DNA of 64,000 nucleotides from Paraburkholderia youngii (lineage in GTDB: Bacteria; Pseudomonadota; Gammaproteobacteria; Burkholderiales; Burkholderiaceae), in assembly GCF_013366925.1 (NCBI RefSeq), contig NZ_JAALDK010000001.1, positions 5,330,001 to 5,394,000 on the forward strand. Reading direction: 5' to 3'. This document shows positions 27,805 to 38,274 of the stretch, in pieces (position 1 is the first letter of the stretch; every line of letters begins with the position of its first letter). A program made the position numbers and the translations under genes. The notes beneath the pieces were generated by a model. The model ran no database searches and was not told the DNA's origin. It saw only the letters and a program-made list of their open reading frames with translations.

Positions 27805-28293
27805 TCAACGATACGGTGCGTCGGCTGCCTTGTTGGCGGCGATTTGTGCTTCGTAGCGGTCGCCAACGGCCAGCAGCATTTCCTTCGTGAAGTACAGGTC
27901 GCCGCGCTTCTCGCCGTGATACTCGAGAATGTGCGTCTCGACGATCGAGTCGACCGGGCAGCTCTCTTCGCAGAAACCGCAGAAGATGCACTTGGTCAGG
28001 TCGATGTCGTAGCGCGTCGTGCGGCGCGTGTTGTCCGCGCGCGTTTCCGATTCGATCGTGATCGCGAGTGCCGGGCACACTGCTTCGCACAGCTTGCAGG
28101 CGATGCAGCGCTCCTCGCCGTTTTCATACCGGCGCAGCGCATGCAGACCGCGGAAACGCGGCGAGATCGGGGTCTTTTCTTCCGGGAACTGCACGGTGAC
28201 CTTGCGCTGGAACGTGTAGCGTCCGGTCAGCGCGAGGCCTTTCAGCAGTTCCGTGAGGAAGAAAGTCTTGAAGAAGTTTTGGATTGCGGTCAT
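27805..28293 (-). CDS. nuoI: NADH-quinone oxidoreductase subunit I
   Basis: A 162-residue iron-sulfur subunit that passes electrons through clusters N6a and N6b in the peripheral arm. Two complete ferredoxin motifs are visible: C63, C66, C69, C73 ([12 protein letters not shown]) and C102, C105, C108, C112 ([12 protein letters not shown]). An amphipathic N-terminal helix ([15 protein letters not shown]) anchors it to the membrane arm. It follows nuoH by 15 bases. Confidence 0.97.
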   Translation of the reverse strand: MTAIQNFFKTFFLTELLKGLALTGRYTFQRKVTVQFPEEKTPISPRFRGLHALRRYENGEERCIACKLCEAVCPALAITIESETRADNTRRTTRYDIDLTKCIFCGFCEESCPVDSIVETHILEYHGEKRGDLYFTKEMLLAVGDRYEAQIAANKAADAPYR

Positions 28294-28308
28294 GGGTTCG
28301 TCCGCCCT

Positions 28309-29373
28309 TTATTTCCAGATGTTCAACGGCGACATGATCCAGAAGCCGACCACCACGAGCCACACCACGCAGACCGGAATGAAGACCTTCCAGCCTAGAC
28401 GCATGATCTGGTCATAGCGGTAGCGCGGGAACGTGGCACGCGCCCAGATGAACACCGACAACAGCAGGAAAACCTTGAGGACGAGCCAGAAGATGCCCGG
28501 GATGAACGACAGGAACCCGAACGGAGCGCTCCAGCCCCCAAGGAACAGTGTTGCAGCCAATGCCGATATCACGATCATGTTGATGTACTCGGCGAGGAAG
28601 AACAGCGCGAACGCCATGCCCGAGTAATCGATCATGTGACCCGCGACGATTTCCGATTCGCCTTCCACCACGTCGAACGGGTGACGGTTCGTTTCGGCGA
28701 TGCCCGAAATGAAGTACACGACGAACATCGGCAGCAGCGGTAGCCAGTTCCACGACAGGAAATTCAGGCCGTGCGAGGCGAAGAAGCCCTGCTCCTGCGA
28801 GCCGACGATGCCCGACAGATTCAGCGTACCGGCCGTCATCAGCACGACCACCAGCGCGAAGCCCATCGAGATTTCGTACGAGACCATCTGCGCGGCGGCG
28901 CGCATCGCGCCGAGGAACGCATATTTCGAGTTCGACGCCCAGCCGGCCAGAATCACGCCATACACGCCGATCGACGAGATCGCCATCGCGTACAGCAGAC
29001 CCGCGTTGATGTCGCCGAGCACCGCGCCCGCCTGGAAAGGAATCACCGCCCACACCGCGAACGCCGGCACCACCACCATGATCGGCGCGATGACGTAGAT
29101 CCAGCGGCTCGCCTGGGCAGGCTGGATCACTTCCTTGAGTAGAAGCTTCAGCACGTCGGCGATCGGCTGCAACAGGCCGCCGGGGCCGACGCGGTTCGGA
29201 CCGAGACGCACGTGCATCCAGCCGATCAGCTTACGCTCCCACAGGATCAGGTAAGCGACGCACAGCAGGATCACGACGGCCACCACCAGGATGCGCACGA
29301 ACGCCCACACCGTAGGCCATGCCACACCGAGAAGCTGGGCGCCGCCCGAGTTGATCGTATCGAACAAGCTCAT
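28309..29373 (-). CDS. nuoH: NADH-quinone oxidoreductase subunit H
   Basis: A 354-residue, eight-helix membrane subunit forming the quinone-binding entry and linking the arms of complex I. Recognisable blocks include [26 protein letters not shown]-like [32 protein letters not shown] and [20 protein letters not shown], the last holding quinone-site charged residues. Immediately adjacent to nuoG with no intergenic base. Full length. Confidence 0.97.
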   Translation of the reverse strand: MSLFDTINSGGAQLLGVAWPTVWAFVRILVVAVVILLCVAYLILWERKLIGWMHVRLGPNRVGPGGLLQPIADVLKLLLKEVIQPAQASRWIYVIAPIMVVVPAFAVWAVIPFQAGAVLGDINAGLLYAMAISSIGVYGVILAGWASNSKYAFLGAMRAAAQMVSYEISMGFALVVVLMTAGTLNLSGIVGSQEQGFFASHGLNFLSWNWLPLLPMFVVYFISGIAETNRHPFDVVEGESEIVAGHMIDYSGMAFALFFLAEYINMIVISALAATLFLGGWSAPFGFLSFIPGIFWLVLKVFLLLSVFIWARATFPRYRYDQIMRLGWKVFIPVCVVWLVVVGFWIMSPLNIWK

Positions 29374-31707
29374 TTACGCCTTCTCCACCACCAGTTCACC
29401 GAACAGGCTGCCCAGCGCTGCACCGGCAGGCGTAGCCGCCGATACGCGGACGACCGTCTCCGCAAGATTCGCGTCGCGCACGGCCGGCAACTGCACCGCT
29501 TGCTCGCCCTGACGAACGCGCACCGCGTCGCCCTCTTTCAAACCCAGTTTGTCGAACAGCGCAGCCGGCAAGCCTACCGAATTCGCCGTACGGGCCGCCG
29601 CGGTCAGATGCAGCGACTCCGCGCGACGCACCAGCGCGTCGGCGTGATAGATCGGCACGTTCGCGAGACGCTCGAACTTGCCTTCCGCCGCCTTCACGGC
29701 CTGGCCGCGCGTCACCGCGACGCCGGTACGGTTCGACAGCCTCGAACTGACGTCACCGTCGCCGAGCGCCGCTGTGCGCACTTCTTCGACCGTGTCGTAT
29801 TCGAAGCCCGGCGCGCCGAGCAGGCTGCCCAGCACGCGCAACACCTTCCACGCCGGACGCGTGTCGCCGAGCGGACGCACGACGCCGTTGAAAGCCTGCA
29901 CCGTGCCTTCCGCGTTGACGAACGAGCCACCCGTTTCGGTGAACGGTGCAATCGGCAACAGCACGTCGGCATAGTCGGCGCCGGTCTGGAACGGCGACAT
30001 CACGACGACCATCTCGGCCTGCTTCAGCGCTGCAAGCGCTTGAGCCGGATTGGCCGTGTCGAATTCCGGCTCGAGATTCAAAAGCAGATAGCCCTTGCGC
30101 GGTTGCTCGAACACTTCGCGTGCATTCAGACCGCCTTCGCCCGGCAGCGCGTTCACGAGGTGCGCGCCGACCGTGTTGGCCGCTTCGGTCAGGAAACCGA
30201 GCGTGGCGCCGGTCGCTTCGGCAATCCATTGAGCCGCGGCGTGGATCGCCGCGAAGTCCGTATGACGGACCGCGTCGTTGCCGAGCAGCACGACGCGCAG
30301 TGCGCCGTTGGTCAGCGATTTCGCGATCTGCTTGTGCGCGTCCGTCGGCTGCGTGCCGGCGAATGCTTCCGGCAGTGCGACGCCCTTCGCTTCGCCCACC
30401 GCGCCAGCGATCCCTGCCAACGCCTCGAGCCATGCCGACGGTGCGGCGACCACACGGTGCGCCTGCGGGATCATCGCGTCGTCGTTGGTGGCCTGGATCA
30501 ACGTGAGCGCCGAACCGCCGCGTGCGACCTGGCGCAGACGCGCGGCGAACAGCGGATGATCACGACGCAGATCCGAGCCGATCACGAGCGCCGCATCGAC
30601 GTTCGACAGATCGGCGATCGTGCCGCCGAGCCACGGCGCGCCGGTAACGGGGGCCGAGAAGTCCGACTGACGCAGACGGAAGTCGACGTTCGGCGTGCCG
30701 ACCGCTTGCGCAATCTGCTTCAGCAGGAACAGTTCTTCGATTGTGCTGTGCGCGCTCGACAACGCCGCAAGCGCGTTCGCGCCGTGGTCGCCCGCGATGC
30801 CCTTCAGGCCCTTGACCACATAATCGAGCGCGGTTTGCCAGTCGGTTTCGACCCACTGGCCGCCCTGCTTGAGCATCGGCTTGGTCAGACGCTCGGGGCT
30901 GTTGAGACCTTCGTACGAGAAGCGGTCCTTGTCCGAAATCCAGCACTCGTTGATCGCTTCGTTTTCGAACGGCAGAACGCGCATCACGCGATTGTTCTTC
31001 ACCTGCACGATGAGGTTCGCGCCAACGGAATCGTGCGGGCTCACCGACTTGCGGCGCGACAGCTCCCAGGTACGGGCGCTGTAGCGGAACGGCTTGCTGG
31101 TCAGCGCGCCGACCGGGCACAGGTCGATCATGTTGCCCGACAGTTCCGAGTCGACCGTCTTGCCGACGAACGAGGTGATTTCCGAATGCTCGCCGCGGCC
31201 CAGCATGCCGAGTTCCATCACGCCGGCGATTTCCTGGCCGAAGCGCACGCAACGCGTGCAGTGAATGCAGCGCGACATCTCTTCCATCGAGATCAGCGGG
31301 CCCACGTTCTTGTGGAACACCACGCGCTTTTCTTCGCTATAGCGCGACGACGACTTGCCGTAACCGACGGCCAGATCCTGCAACTGGCACTCGCCGCCCT
31401 GGTCGCAGATCGGGCAATCGAGCGGATGGTTGATCAGCAGGAATTCCATCACAGCTTGCTGACCTTTCACCGCCTTGTCCGACTTGGTGCGCACGATCAT
31501 GCCGGCCGACACCGGGGTCGCACACGCAGGCACGGCCTTCGGCATCTTCTCGACATCGACCAGACACATCCGGCAGTTGGCCGCAATCGACAGCTTCTTG
31601 TGATAGCAGAAGTGAGGAATGTAGGTGTCGACCTTATGCGCAGCCTGGATCACCATGCTGCCTTCAGGCACCTCGACTTTCTTGCCGTCTATTTCCAGTT
31701 CAACCAT
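29374..31707 (-). CDS. nuoG: NADH-quinone oxidoreductase subunit G
   Basis: A 777-residue iron-sulfur subunit of the complex I peripheral arm. The N-terminal [2Fe-2S] ligands are C34, C45, C48, C62; [4Fe-4S] blocks CPICDQGGECQLQD and HCTRCVRFGQ follow, then a molybdopterin-oxidoreductase-like C-terminal region without visible molybdenum ligands. I use the ATG at 31707, giving MVELEIDG, typical of Burkholderia NuoG; an in-frame TTG 9 bases upstream sits too near the AAGGA site. nuoF is 128 bases upstream. Confidence 0.95.
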   Translation of the reverse strand: MVELEIDGKKVEVPEGSMVIQAAHKVDTYIPHFCYHKKLSIAANCRMCLVDVEKMPKAVPACATPVSAGMIVRTKSDKAVKGQQAVMEFLLINHPLDCPICDQGGECQLQDLAVGYGKSSSRYSEEKRVVFHKNVGPLISMEEMSRCIHCTRCVRFGQEIAGVMELGMLGRGEHSEITSFVGKTVDSELSGNMIDLCPVGALTSKPFRYSARTWELSRRKSVSPHDSVGANLIVQVKNNRVMRVLPFENEAINECWISDKDRFSYEGLNSPERLTKPMLKQGGQWVETDWQTALDYVVKGLKGIAGDHGANALAALSSAHSTIEELFLLKQIAQAVGTPNVDFRLRQSDFSAPVTGAPWLGGTIADLSNVDAALVIGSDLRRDHPLFAARLRQVARGGSALTLIQATNDDAMIPQAHRVVAAPSAWLEALAGIAGAVGEAKGVALPEAFAGTQPTDAHKQIAKSLTNGALRVVLLGNDAVRHTDFAAIHAAAQWIAEATGATLGFLTEAANTVGAHLVNALPGEGGLNAREVFEQPRKGYLLLNLEPEFDTANPAQALAALKQAEMVVVMSPFQTGADYADVLLPIAPFTETGGSFVNAEGTVQAFNGVVRPLGDTRPAWKVLRVLGSLLGAPGFEYDTVEEVRTAALGDGDVSSRLSNRTGVAVTRGQAVKAAEGKFERLANVPIYHADALVRRAESLHLTAAARTANSVGLPAALFDKLGLKEGDAVRVRQGEQAVQLPAVRDANLAETVVRVSAATPAGAALGSLFGELVVEKA

Positions 31708-31835
31708 GATGGTCAATCTTCCTTAACCTGTTACCGCTCAATCGTTCGCCTGTTCATCGCCCGCTTCGGGCGATGAATCCTGCGGTTGAGGTGTTCGTCT
31801 GGTAGTTATTCGTCAGCCAAATCTGTCGGCGCGAC

Positions 31836-33164
31836 TCAGGCTGCCACTGTTTCGGGCGCCGCCGCCGTGCCGGCATGGCCGCCGACGAGGCAATGCTTGT
31901 GGGCGACGTGATATTCGAATTCGTCCCAGTAGTGCTTGAGCATGCCCCGAACCGGCATGGCTGCCGCGTCGCCGAGCGCGCAGATCGTGCGGCCCATGAT
32001 GTTTTCCGCGACCGAGTTCAGCAGATCCAGATCTTCCTGGCGGCCGAGACCATGCTCGATACGATGTACGACGCGATACAGCCAGCCCGTGCCTTCACGG
32101 CAAGGCGTGCATTGACCGCACGACTCTTCGTAGTAGAAGTACGACAGGCGCAGCAACGAGCGCACCATGCAGCGCGTCTCGTCCATCACGATCACCGCGC
32201 CCGAGCCGAGCATCGAGCCAGCCTTCGCGATCGAGTCGTAATCCATGTCGGTCTGCATCATCATCTCGCCCGGAATCACCGGCGCCGATGAACCGCCAGG
32301 AATCACGGCCTTGATCTTCTTGCCGCCGCGCATGCCGCCGGCGAGTTCCATCAGCGTCGCGAACGGCGTGCCGAGCGGAATTTCGTAATTGCCCGGACGC
32401 TCGACGTCGCCCGACACCGAGAAAATCTTCGTGCCGCCGTTGTTCGGCTTGCCGATTTCAAGGTAATTCTGCGGTCCGATGGCGAGCAGGAACGGCACCG
32501 CCGCGAACGTTTCGGTGTTGTTGATGGTGGTGGGCTTGCCGTACACGCCAAAGCTCGCCGGGAACGGCGGTTTGAAGCGCGGCTGACCCTTCTTGCCCTC
32601 GATCGATTCGAGCAGCGCGGTTTCCTCGCCGCAGATATAAGCGCCGTAACCGTGGTGCGCATGCAGCTGGAACGAGAAGCCCGAGCCCATGATGTTGTCG
32701 CCGAGGAATCCGGCGCGGCGAGCTTCTTCCAACGCTTCTTCGAAGCGCTTATAGACTTCCCAGATTTCGCCGTGAATATAGTTGTAGCCGACCGTGATGC
32801 CCATCGCGTACGCGCCGATCGCCATACCTTCGATCAACGAATGCGGATTGAAGCGCAGAATGTCGCGGTCCTTGAACGTACCCGGCTCGCCCTCGTCCGA
32901 ATTACAGACGAGGTACTTCTGGCCCGGGAACTGGCGCGGCATGAAGCTCCACTTCAGACCGGTCGGGAAGCCCGCGCCGCCGCGGCCCCGCAGACCCGAC
33001 GCCTTGACGTCGGCGATCACCTGCTCGGGCGCGATCTTTTCTTCCAGGATGCGACGCAGCTGGGCATAACCGCCGCGCGCCACGTAGTCTTCGAGATGCC
33101 AGTTGTCGCCGTTCAGTCCGGCGAGAATCAGCGGTTTGATGTGACGATCGTGTAAAGCCGTCAT
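31836..33164 (-). CDS. nuoF: NADH-quinone oxidoreductase subunit F
   Basis: A 442-residue flavoprotein that binds NADH and FMN and carries cluster N3. The NADH/FMN loop is [33 protein letters not shown] supports FMN, and the N3 [4Fe-4S] ligands lie in [16 protein letters not shown] plus a downstream Cys ([13 protein letters not shown]). The ATG at 33164 overlaps the nuoE stop (ATGA); upstream in-frame sequence belongs to nuoE. Confidence 0.97.
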   Translation of the reverse strand: MTALHDRHIKPLILAGLNGDNWHLEDYVARGGYAQLRRILEEKIAPEQVIADVKASGLRGRGGAGFPTGLKWSFMPRQFPGQKYLVCNSDEGEPGTFKDRDILRFNPHSLIEGMAIGAYAMGITVGYNYIHGEIWEVYKRFEEALEEARRAGFLGDNIMGSGFSFQLHAHHGYGAYICGEETALLESIEGKKGQPRFKPPFPASFGVYGKPTTINNTETFAAVPFLLAIGPQNYLEIGKPNNGGTKIFSVSGDVERPGNYEIPLGTPFATLMELAGGMRGGKKIKAVIPGGSSAPVIPGEMMMQTDMDYDSIAKAGSMLGSGAVIVMDETRCMVRSLLRLSYFYYEESCGQCTPCREGTGWLYRVVHRIEHGLGRQEDLDLLNSVAENIMGRTICALGDAAAMPVRGMLKHYWDEFEYHVAHKHCLVGGHAGTAAAPETVAA

Positions 33165-33646
33165 TTCGAAAGTTCCTCGAGCAGCTGGTCGATCTTCTCG
33201 CGGCTCATGAAGCTGCACATGCGTTGGTTGTTCACCAGCATCACCGGCGCGTCGCCGCACGAACCCATGCACTCACCTTCTTTCAGCGTGAATTTGCCAT
33301 CGGGCGTGGTTTCGCCGAAGTCGATGCCGAGCTTCTGCTTCAGGTATTCAGCGGCGCTTTCGGAGCCGCCGTCAGGGCCGAGCTGGCACGGCAGGTTCGT
33401 GCAGAGCGTGATCTTGAACTTACCGACCGGCGAGGTCTCATACATCGTGTAGAAGGTCGCTACCTCCTGCACGGCGATTGCCGGCATGCCGAGATAATCC
33501 GCGACGAACTGCATGAGTTCGGGCGACAGCCAGCCATGCTCGGTTTGAGCAGTGGCCAACGCCGACATCACGGCGGACTGTTTCTGATCGGCGGGGTACT
33601 TTGCGACCGCACGATCGATTTCTTTCAGGCCTTCAGCTGAGATCAT
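33161..33646 (-). CDS. nuoE: NADH-quinone oxidoreductase subunit E
   Basis: A 161-residue thioredoxin-like [2Fe-2S] protein (cluster N1a) that works with NuoF in the NADH module. The four cysteine ligands fall in [10 protein letters not shown] and [11 protein letters not shown], the normal C-x4-C and C-x3-C spacing. The start at 33646 ([14 protein letters not shown]) gives the family length; an in-frame TTG at 33667 is less likely. It follows nuoD after a 133-base gap without a visible gene. Confidence 0.95.
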   Translation of the reverse strand: MISAEGLKEIDRAVAKYPADQKQSAVMSALATAQTEHGWLSPELMQFVADYLGMPAIAVQEVATFYTMYETSPVGKFKITLCTNLPCQLGPDGGSESAAEYLKQKLGIDFGETTPDGKFTLKEGECMGSCGDAPVMLVNNQRMCSFMSREKIDQLLEELSK

Positions 33647-33779
33647 TTTCAGACACGACTCTTTCAATTCCTACCGAACGAAAACCTGTCGCTCACGTGA
33701 TACTGCGACAGACCCGGCGTTCCTTTGCTTGACGCGCGTGGCGGTGCAACGACCGCGGACGCGCGTCGATGAATACGTC

Positions 33780-35033
33780 CTAGCGATCCACTTCGCCGAA
33801 CACGATGTCCTGCGTGCCGATGATCGTCACGGCATCGGCGATCATGTGGCCGCGGGCCATTTCGTCAAGCGAGGACAGGTGTGCATAGCCCGGCGCGCGG
33901 ATCTTCAGACGGTATGGCTTGTTGGCGCCGTCCGAGATCAGATAGATGCCGAACTCGCCCTTCGGATGTTCGACTGCGGCGTACGCCTCGCCTTCGGGCA
34001 CGTGGAAGCCTTCGGTGAACAGCTTGAAGTGATGGATCAGATCTTCCATGTTCGACTTCATGCCGACGCGCGACGGCGGCGCCACCTTGTGATTGTCCGT
34101 CATCACAGGGCCGGGATTTTTACGCAGCCACTCAATGCACTGTTTCGCGATCCGGCACGATTGACGCATTTCTTCGACGCGTACCAGATAGCGGTCGTAG
34201 CAATCGCCATTCACGCCGACCGGAATGTCGAAGTCGAGCTTGTCATAAACTTCATACGGTTGCTTCTTGCGCAGGTCCCACTCGACGCCCGAGCCACGCA
34301 GCATCGCGCCGGTCATGCCGAGTTGCAGCGCCCGCTCCGGGCTGACCACACCGATGCCGACCAGACGCTGCTTCCAGATCCGGTTGTCGGTGAGCAGCGT
34401 TTCGTATTCGTCCACGCACTTCGGGAAACGGCTGAAGAAGTCGTCGATGAAGTCGAGCAGCGAACCCTGACGGTTCTCGTTCATCTTCGACAACGCCTTC
34501 GCATTGCGAATCTTCGACGCCTTGTATTGCGGCATTGCGTCAGGCAGATCGCGGTAGACGCCACCCGGACGGTAGTAGGCCGCGTGCATCCGTGCGCCGG
34601 ACACCGCTTCGTACACGTCCATCAGGTCTTCGCGCTCACGGAACGCATACAGGAACACCGCCATCGCACCGACGTCGAGCGCGTGCGCGCCGATCCACAT
34701 CAGGTGATTCAACACGCGCGTGATTTCGTCGAACAGTACACGAATGTATTGCGCGCGCAGTGGCACGTCGATGCCGAGCAACTTCTCGATGGCAAGCACG
34801 TAGCCGTGCTCGTTGGCCATCATCGACACGTAGTCGAGACGGTCCATGTACGGCACGGACTGGATAAACGTCTTGCTTTCGGCGAGCTTTTCAGTCGCGC
34901 GATGCAGTAGACCGATGTGCGGATCGGCGCGCTGAATCACTTCGCCGTCGAGTTCGAGCACGAGACGCAACACACCGTGCGCTGCCGGGTGCTGCGGACC
35001 GAAGTTGAGCGTGTAGTTCTTGATCTCTGCCAT
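33780..35033 (-). CDS. nuoD: NADH-quinone oxidoreductase subunit D
   Basis: A 417-residue 49-kDa-type subunit that forms the quinone-binding cavity with NuoB. Present are [22 protein letters not shown] at the N-terminus (including the quinone-contacting His), [23 protein letters not shown] and the C-terminal [29 protein letters not shown] end. It is a separate gene from nuoC, unlike the nuoCD fusion of enterobacteria. 9 bases separate it from nuoC. Confidence 0.97.
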   Translation of the reverse strand: MAEIKNYTLNFGPQHPAAHGVLRLVLELDGEVIQRADPHIGLLHRATEKLAESKTFIQSVPYMDRLDYVSMMANEHGYVLAIEKLLGIDVPLRAQYIRVLFDEITRVLNHLMWIGAHALDVGAMAVFLYAFREREDLMDVYEAVSGARMHAAYYRPGGVYRDLPDAMPQYKASKIRNAKALSKMNENRQGSLLDFIDDFFSRFPKCVDEYETLLTDNRIWKQRLVGIGVVSPERALQLGMTGAMLRGSGVEWDLRKKQPYEVYDKLDFDIPVGVNGDCYDRYLVRVEEMRQSCRIAKQCIEWLRKNPGPVMTDNHKVAPPSRVGMKSNMEDLIHHFKLFTEGFHVPEGEAYAAVEHPKGEFGIYLISDGANKPYRLKIRAPGYAHLSSLDEMARGHMIADAVTIIGTQDIVFGEVDR

Positions 35034-35042
35034 GACGTTCCC

Positions 35043-35645
35043 TTAGTGTTTCAGACCGCCATAGCGATCCTCGCGGATCACGCGCGGCGTGATTTCCCGC
35101 GGCTCGATCGTCACCGGCTGATAGACGACGCGCTTCTCTTCCGGGTCGTAACGCATCTCGACGTAGCCGGAGACAGGGAAATCCTTGCGGAACGGATGAC
35201 CGATAAAACCGTAGTCGGTCAAAATGCGGCGCAGGTCCGGGTGACCTTCGAAGACGATGCCGTACAGGTCGAACGCTTCGCGCTCGTACCAGTTGACCGA
35301 ATTCCAGATATCGACGACGGACGGCAGGATCGGCATGTCGTCGTCCGGCGCGAAAACGCGCAGACGCAGACGCCAGTTGTTCTGCACCGACAGCAGATGC
35401 AGCACTGCTGCAAAACGCGGGCCGTCGTAAGCGCCTTCAGCATAGGTCTGGTAGTCGACGCCGCACAGGTCGACACACTGCTCGAAACCGAGCGAGCGGT
35501 CGTCGCGCAGGCGCTTTGCCACGTTGAGGTAGTCGCCAGCCTTGACGACGATCGTCAATTCACCGACCGACTCGGTCACGCTCGTCAGGAGGCCGCCAAA
35601 GGCCGCCTCGAGGTTCGCTTTCAGGGTCTCGAGTTTGCTTGCCAT
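35043..35645 (-). CDS. nuoC: NADH-quinone oxidoreductase subunit C
   Basis: A 200-residue 30-kDa-type subunit of complex I. Signatures: [30 protein letters not shown] and the ending [18 protein letters not shown]. The ATG at 35645 fixes the length; the frame extends upstream through nuoB. Placed between nuoB (20-base gap) and nuoD. Confidence 0.96.
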   Translation of the reverse strand: MASKLETLKANLEAAFGGLLTSVTESVGELTIVVKAGDYLNVAKRLRDDRSLGFEQCVDLCGVDYQTYAEGAYDGPRFAAVLHLLSVQNNWRLRLRVFAPDDDMPILPSVVDIWNSVNWYEREAFDLYGIVFEGHPDLRRILTDYGFIGHPFRKDFPVSGYVEMRYDPEEKRVVYQPVTIEPREITPRVIREDRYGGLKH

Positions 35646-35665
35646 ATTGTGGGGAGGCTTTGGCC

Positions 35666-36145
35666 TTATTGACGGGCGATGGTGTTGGTGCGGCGAATCT
35701 TGGCTTGCAGCTGGATCACGCCGTACACCAGCGCTTCCGCGGTGGGCGGACAACCCGGCACGTACACGTCGACCGGGACAATCCGGTCGCAGCCGCGCAC
35801 CACCGAGTAAGAGTAGTGGTAATAGCCGCCACCGTTCGCGCACGAGCCCATCGAGATCACCCAACGCGGCTCCGCCATCTGGTCGTAGACCTTGCGCAGA
35901 GCGGGCGCCATCTTGTTGCACAGCGTACCGGCGACGATCATCACATCCGACTGACGCGGACTCGGACGGAACACGACACCGAAACGGTCGAGGTCATAAC
36001 GGGCGGCGCCCGCATGCATCATCTCGACCGCGCAGCATGCGAGACCGAACGTCATCGGCCACAGCGAGCCGGTGCGCGTCCAGTTGATCAGTTTGTCTGC
36101 CGTAGTGGTGACAAACCCTTCTTTCAAGACCCCTTCGATACTCAT
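35666..36145 (-). CDS. nuoB: NADH-quinone oxidoreductase subunit B
   Basis: A 159-residue PSST-type subunit carrying cluster N2, the last iron-sulfur centre before quinone. The ligands are the tandem cysteines C37-C38 ([10 protein letters not shown]), C102 (GSCANGGG) and C132 ([10 protein letters not shown]), all intact. The ATG at 36145 gives the standard length; the upstream open frame is not used. It follows nuoA by 62 bases. Confidence 0.97.
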
Positions 36146-36207
36146 TTGCTTTCCACTCCAGACGGGGCGGCAAGCCTGGCCACCCACGCAAACCGGCGAT
36201 TAATCCA

Positions 36208-36567
36208 TCATTCCCAGTCGAGGCCGCCCTTCTTCCAGATGTAGGCAAAACCAAGCAGGAACTCGAGCAGGAAAATCATCATTGCCGTGAACCCGGCCCA
36301 GCCGATGTCACGCAATGCCACGCCCCACGGGAACAGGAACGCGGTTTCAAGATCGAAAATGATGAAGAGAATGGCGACGAGGTAGTAACGCACATCGAAC
36401 TTCATGCGCGCATCTTCGAATGCTTCGAAGCCGCACTCGTACGGTGCGTTTTTTTCGGTGTCGGGTTTGTTGGGACCGAGGAGCTTGCCGATACTGACCA
36501 GTGCTACGCCTAAACCGGTGCCCACAATAAGGAACAACAAAACGGGGAAATAGGCTGCGAGGTTCAA
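36208..36567 (-). CDS. nuoA: NADH-quinone oxidoreductase subunit A (TTG start)
   Basis: A 119-residue, three-helix membrane subunit (ND3-type) at the junction of the two arms. The conserved Q-site loop with Cys is [19 protein letters not shown], followed by the Glu-bearing helix [15 protein letters not shown]. No ATG fits: the family start [10 protein letters not shown] is a TTG at 36567 preceded by GAGG with a 6-base gap. First gene of the 14-gene operon, with an extended -10 promoter about 40 bases upstream. Confidence 0.93.
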   Translation of the reverse strand: MNLAAYFPVLLFLIVGTGLGVALVSIGKLLGPNKPDTEKNAPYECGFEAFEDARMKFDVRYYLVAILFIIFDLETAFLFPWGVALRDIGWAGFTAMMIFLLEFLLGFAYIWKKGGLDWE

Positions 36568-36598
36568 GACAATCCTCAATCGGTTGGTTCTGAGTGCC

Positions 36599-36621
36599 GT
36601 CAGGAGCATAGCACCCCTGAC
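36599..36621 (-). promoter_or_regulatory. Probable nuo operon promoter within an inverted repeat
   Basis: On the minus strand TGCTATGCT is an extended -10 (TGnTATGCT; hexamer 36610-36605), with no good -35 hexamer. It is flanked by the 6-bp inverted repeat GTCAGG / CCTGAC (36599-36604 and 36616-36621), so a bound regulator could cover the -10. Expected transcript start is about 30 bases before the nuoA TTG. Based on motif and position only. Confidence 0.4.
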
Positions 36622-36679
36622 GCGAAATCACTTCCTCAACACGCATGACGTAAGCCCTACAGCCATACGCCAGAAGTGA

Positions 36680-36715
36680 AAATGCCAGCCGAAGCGAAGC
36701 AAGCGGCTGGCATTT
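36680..36715 (-). terminator. Intrinsic terminator after tRNA-Leu
   Basis: A 12-bp stem (AAATGCCAGCCG / CGGCTGGCATTT) with a 12-base loop, followed on the minus strand by TTTT. It lies 10 bases beyond the tRNA-Leu 3' end and separates it from the nuo operon. Confidence 0.8.
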
Positions 36716-36725
36716 AGATAACATT

Positions 36726-36810
36726 TGGTGCCGACGGCGAGACTCGAACTCGCACAGCTTTCGCCACTACCCCCTCAAGATAGCGTGTCTACCAATTTCA
36801 CCACGTCGGC
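36726..36810 (-). tRNA. tRNA-Leu (GAG)
   Basis: An 85-base tRNA with the CCA end encoded. Acceptor stem GCCGACG / CGTCGGC is perfect; the D-arm has TGGTGAAATTGGTAGACAC; the anticodon stem is CTATC / GGTAG with loop TTGAGGG, giving anticodon GAG; the variable region is long, as in class II Leu tRNAs; the T-arm carries GAGTTCGAGTCTC. It reads CUC/CUU leucine codons. It sits between secG and nuoA. Confidence 0.96.
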
Positions 36811-36922
36811 ACTAGATGCAATCCGGGAAAACAACTTGTAAAACCCGCGAATCGCTTCAAGACTTGAATTGTAACTTGTTTAAACAGATTGTTCAACGCA
36901 CAAGAGCACGCCTACAGAAAAT

Positions 36923-37318
36923 TTATTTCGGCACACCCGTTGCCGGAACCGACGCAGGCGAAGCCGGCACTGCGGGCGATGCCGCCACCGGAGCCGAGCC
37001 CGCAGCCGGTGCGGAAGCAGGCGAAGCCGCGATCGGTGCAGTAGCCGCCGCGCCCAGCACGCCTGCCGACGGCTTCACGTGATACGCACCAAGGTAAGTG
37101 AGCGCCAAGGTCGTGGCAAAGAACAGCGCTGCGAGCACCGCCGTGGTACGCGACAGGAAGTTCGCCGAACCCGTCGCACCGAACAGGCTACCCGATGCGC
37201 CGCTGCCGAAAGCTGCGCCCATGTCGGCACCTTTGCCGTGCTGCAGCAATACGAGGCCGATGACCCCGAGCGCGGACAACAACTGAACGACGATAATCAA
37301 TGTTTTCAAATACAGCAT
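36923..37318 (-). CDS. secG: Preprotein translocase subunit SecG
   Basis: A 131-residue SecG with two membrane helices ([19 protein letters not shown] and [19 protein letters not shown]) and the conserved loop [19 protein letters not shown] with [12 protein letters not shown]. It assists SecYE protein export. The ~45-residue C-terminal tail is Ala/Pro/Ser-rich and longer than in E. coli. I chose the ATG at 37318 because AGGTG is 6 bases upstream; the nearer in-frame GTG overlaps that site. Confidence 0.93.
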   Translation of the reverse strand: MLYLKTLIIVVQLLSALGVIGLVLLQHGKGADMGAAFGSGASGSLFGATGSANFLSRTTAVLAALFFATTLALTYLGAYHVKPSAGVLGAAATAPIAASPASAPAAGSAPVAASPAVPASPASVPATGVPK

Positions 37319-37400
37319 CACACTCACCTGAGTCTTTATTTAACCGCGCCGCACACTGTGTGTTGCGCGAAAAGGAGTCATCCTCGTCGAGACGCCCTGC

Positions 37401-38177
37401 TTAACCCGCCACGCTGGTCGCAGCGGCCGCCTTGCAGATCGCCAGGAAATCCTGATCTTTCAACGACGCGCCGCCGATCAGGCCGCCGTCGATATCGTTC
37501 TGACGGAACAGTTCTTCCGCGTTGTCCGGTTTCACGCTGCCGCCGTACAGCAACGGTACGTCTGCCGCACCCTTTGCCGCGAGACGAGCACGCAGGAACG
37601 CATGCACGGCCTGCGCCTGTGCCGCCGATGCGCTCTTGCCGGTGCCAATTGCCCACACCGGCTCATACGCGACGACGAGGCGAGCCGCGTCCTGAGACGA
37701 CAGCTTCGCGAGCACTTCGTCGAGCTGACCGCCGACGACCTGCTCGGTCGAACCAGCCTCGCGTTCTTCGAGCGTTTCGCCGACGCACACGATCGGCGTC
37801 AAACCCGCCTCGAGCACACGCTGCGCTTTCACCGCGACCAGCTCGGCGCTTTCGCGGTGATACGCGCGCCGCTCCGAATGCCCGACGATCGCAAACGTGG
37901 CACCGAAGTCCGTCACCATTGGCGCAGCCACTTCGCCGGTATAGGCGCCATGCGTGAACGCGGACACGTCCTGCACACCCCACACGACCGGGCTGCCTTC
38001 GAGCAGCGACTGCGCCTGCGCGACATAGAGGCTCGGCACGCAGACACCGACGCGCACGTCGGCCGGCAATTCATTGGCGCCCTGCACGACTGCGCGCAAC
38101 AACGCGGCGTTCGCGGCGAGCCGCCCATGCATCTTCCAGTTACCGACTACCAGTTTGGCTCGTTGTTGATTAGACAT
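37401..38177 (-). CDS. tpiA: Triose-phosphate isomerase
   Basis: A 258-residue TIM-barrel enzyme interconverting dihydroxyacetone phosphate and glyceraldehyde 3-phosphate in glycolysis and gluconeogenesis. Active-site residues are K15 (VGNWKMHG), H100 (IVGHSERR) and the base E172 ([11 protein letters not shown]); the phosphate-binding [11 protein letters not shown] and GLIGGASL loops are intact. The ATG at 38177 gives the usual length. It lies 82 bases ahead of secG in the same direction, the betaproteobacterial tpiA-secG-tRNA-nuo order. Confidence 0.97.
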   Translation of the reverse strand: MSNQQRAKLVVGNWKMHGRLAANAALLRAVVQGANELPADVRVGVCVPSLYVAQAQSLLEGSPVVWGVQDVSAFTHGAYTGEVAAPMVTDFGATFAIVGHSERRAYHRESAELVAVKAQRVLEAGLTPIVCVGETLEEREAGSTEQVVGGQLDEVLAKLSSQDAARLVVAYEPVWAIGTGKSASAAQAQAVHAFLRARLAAKGAADVPLLYGGSVKPDNAEELFRQNDIDGGLIGGASLKDQDFLAICKAAAATSVAG

Positions 38178-38274
38178 CGTCTCGTATTGTCCTGTCTTGC
38201 CAGTCCGACCTGCTCCGGCGCGCGCAAAACGCGCAATTTTACTGCGTGGGGTGGATCGGGTCAAACCGATGGTG

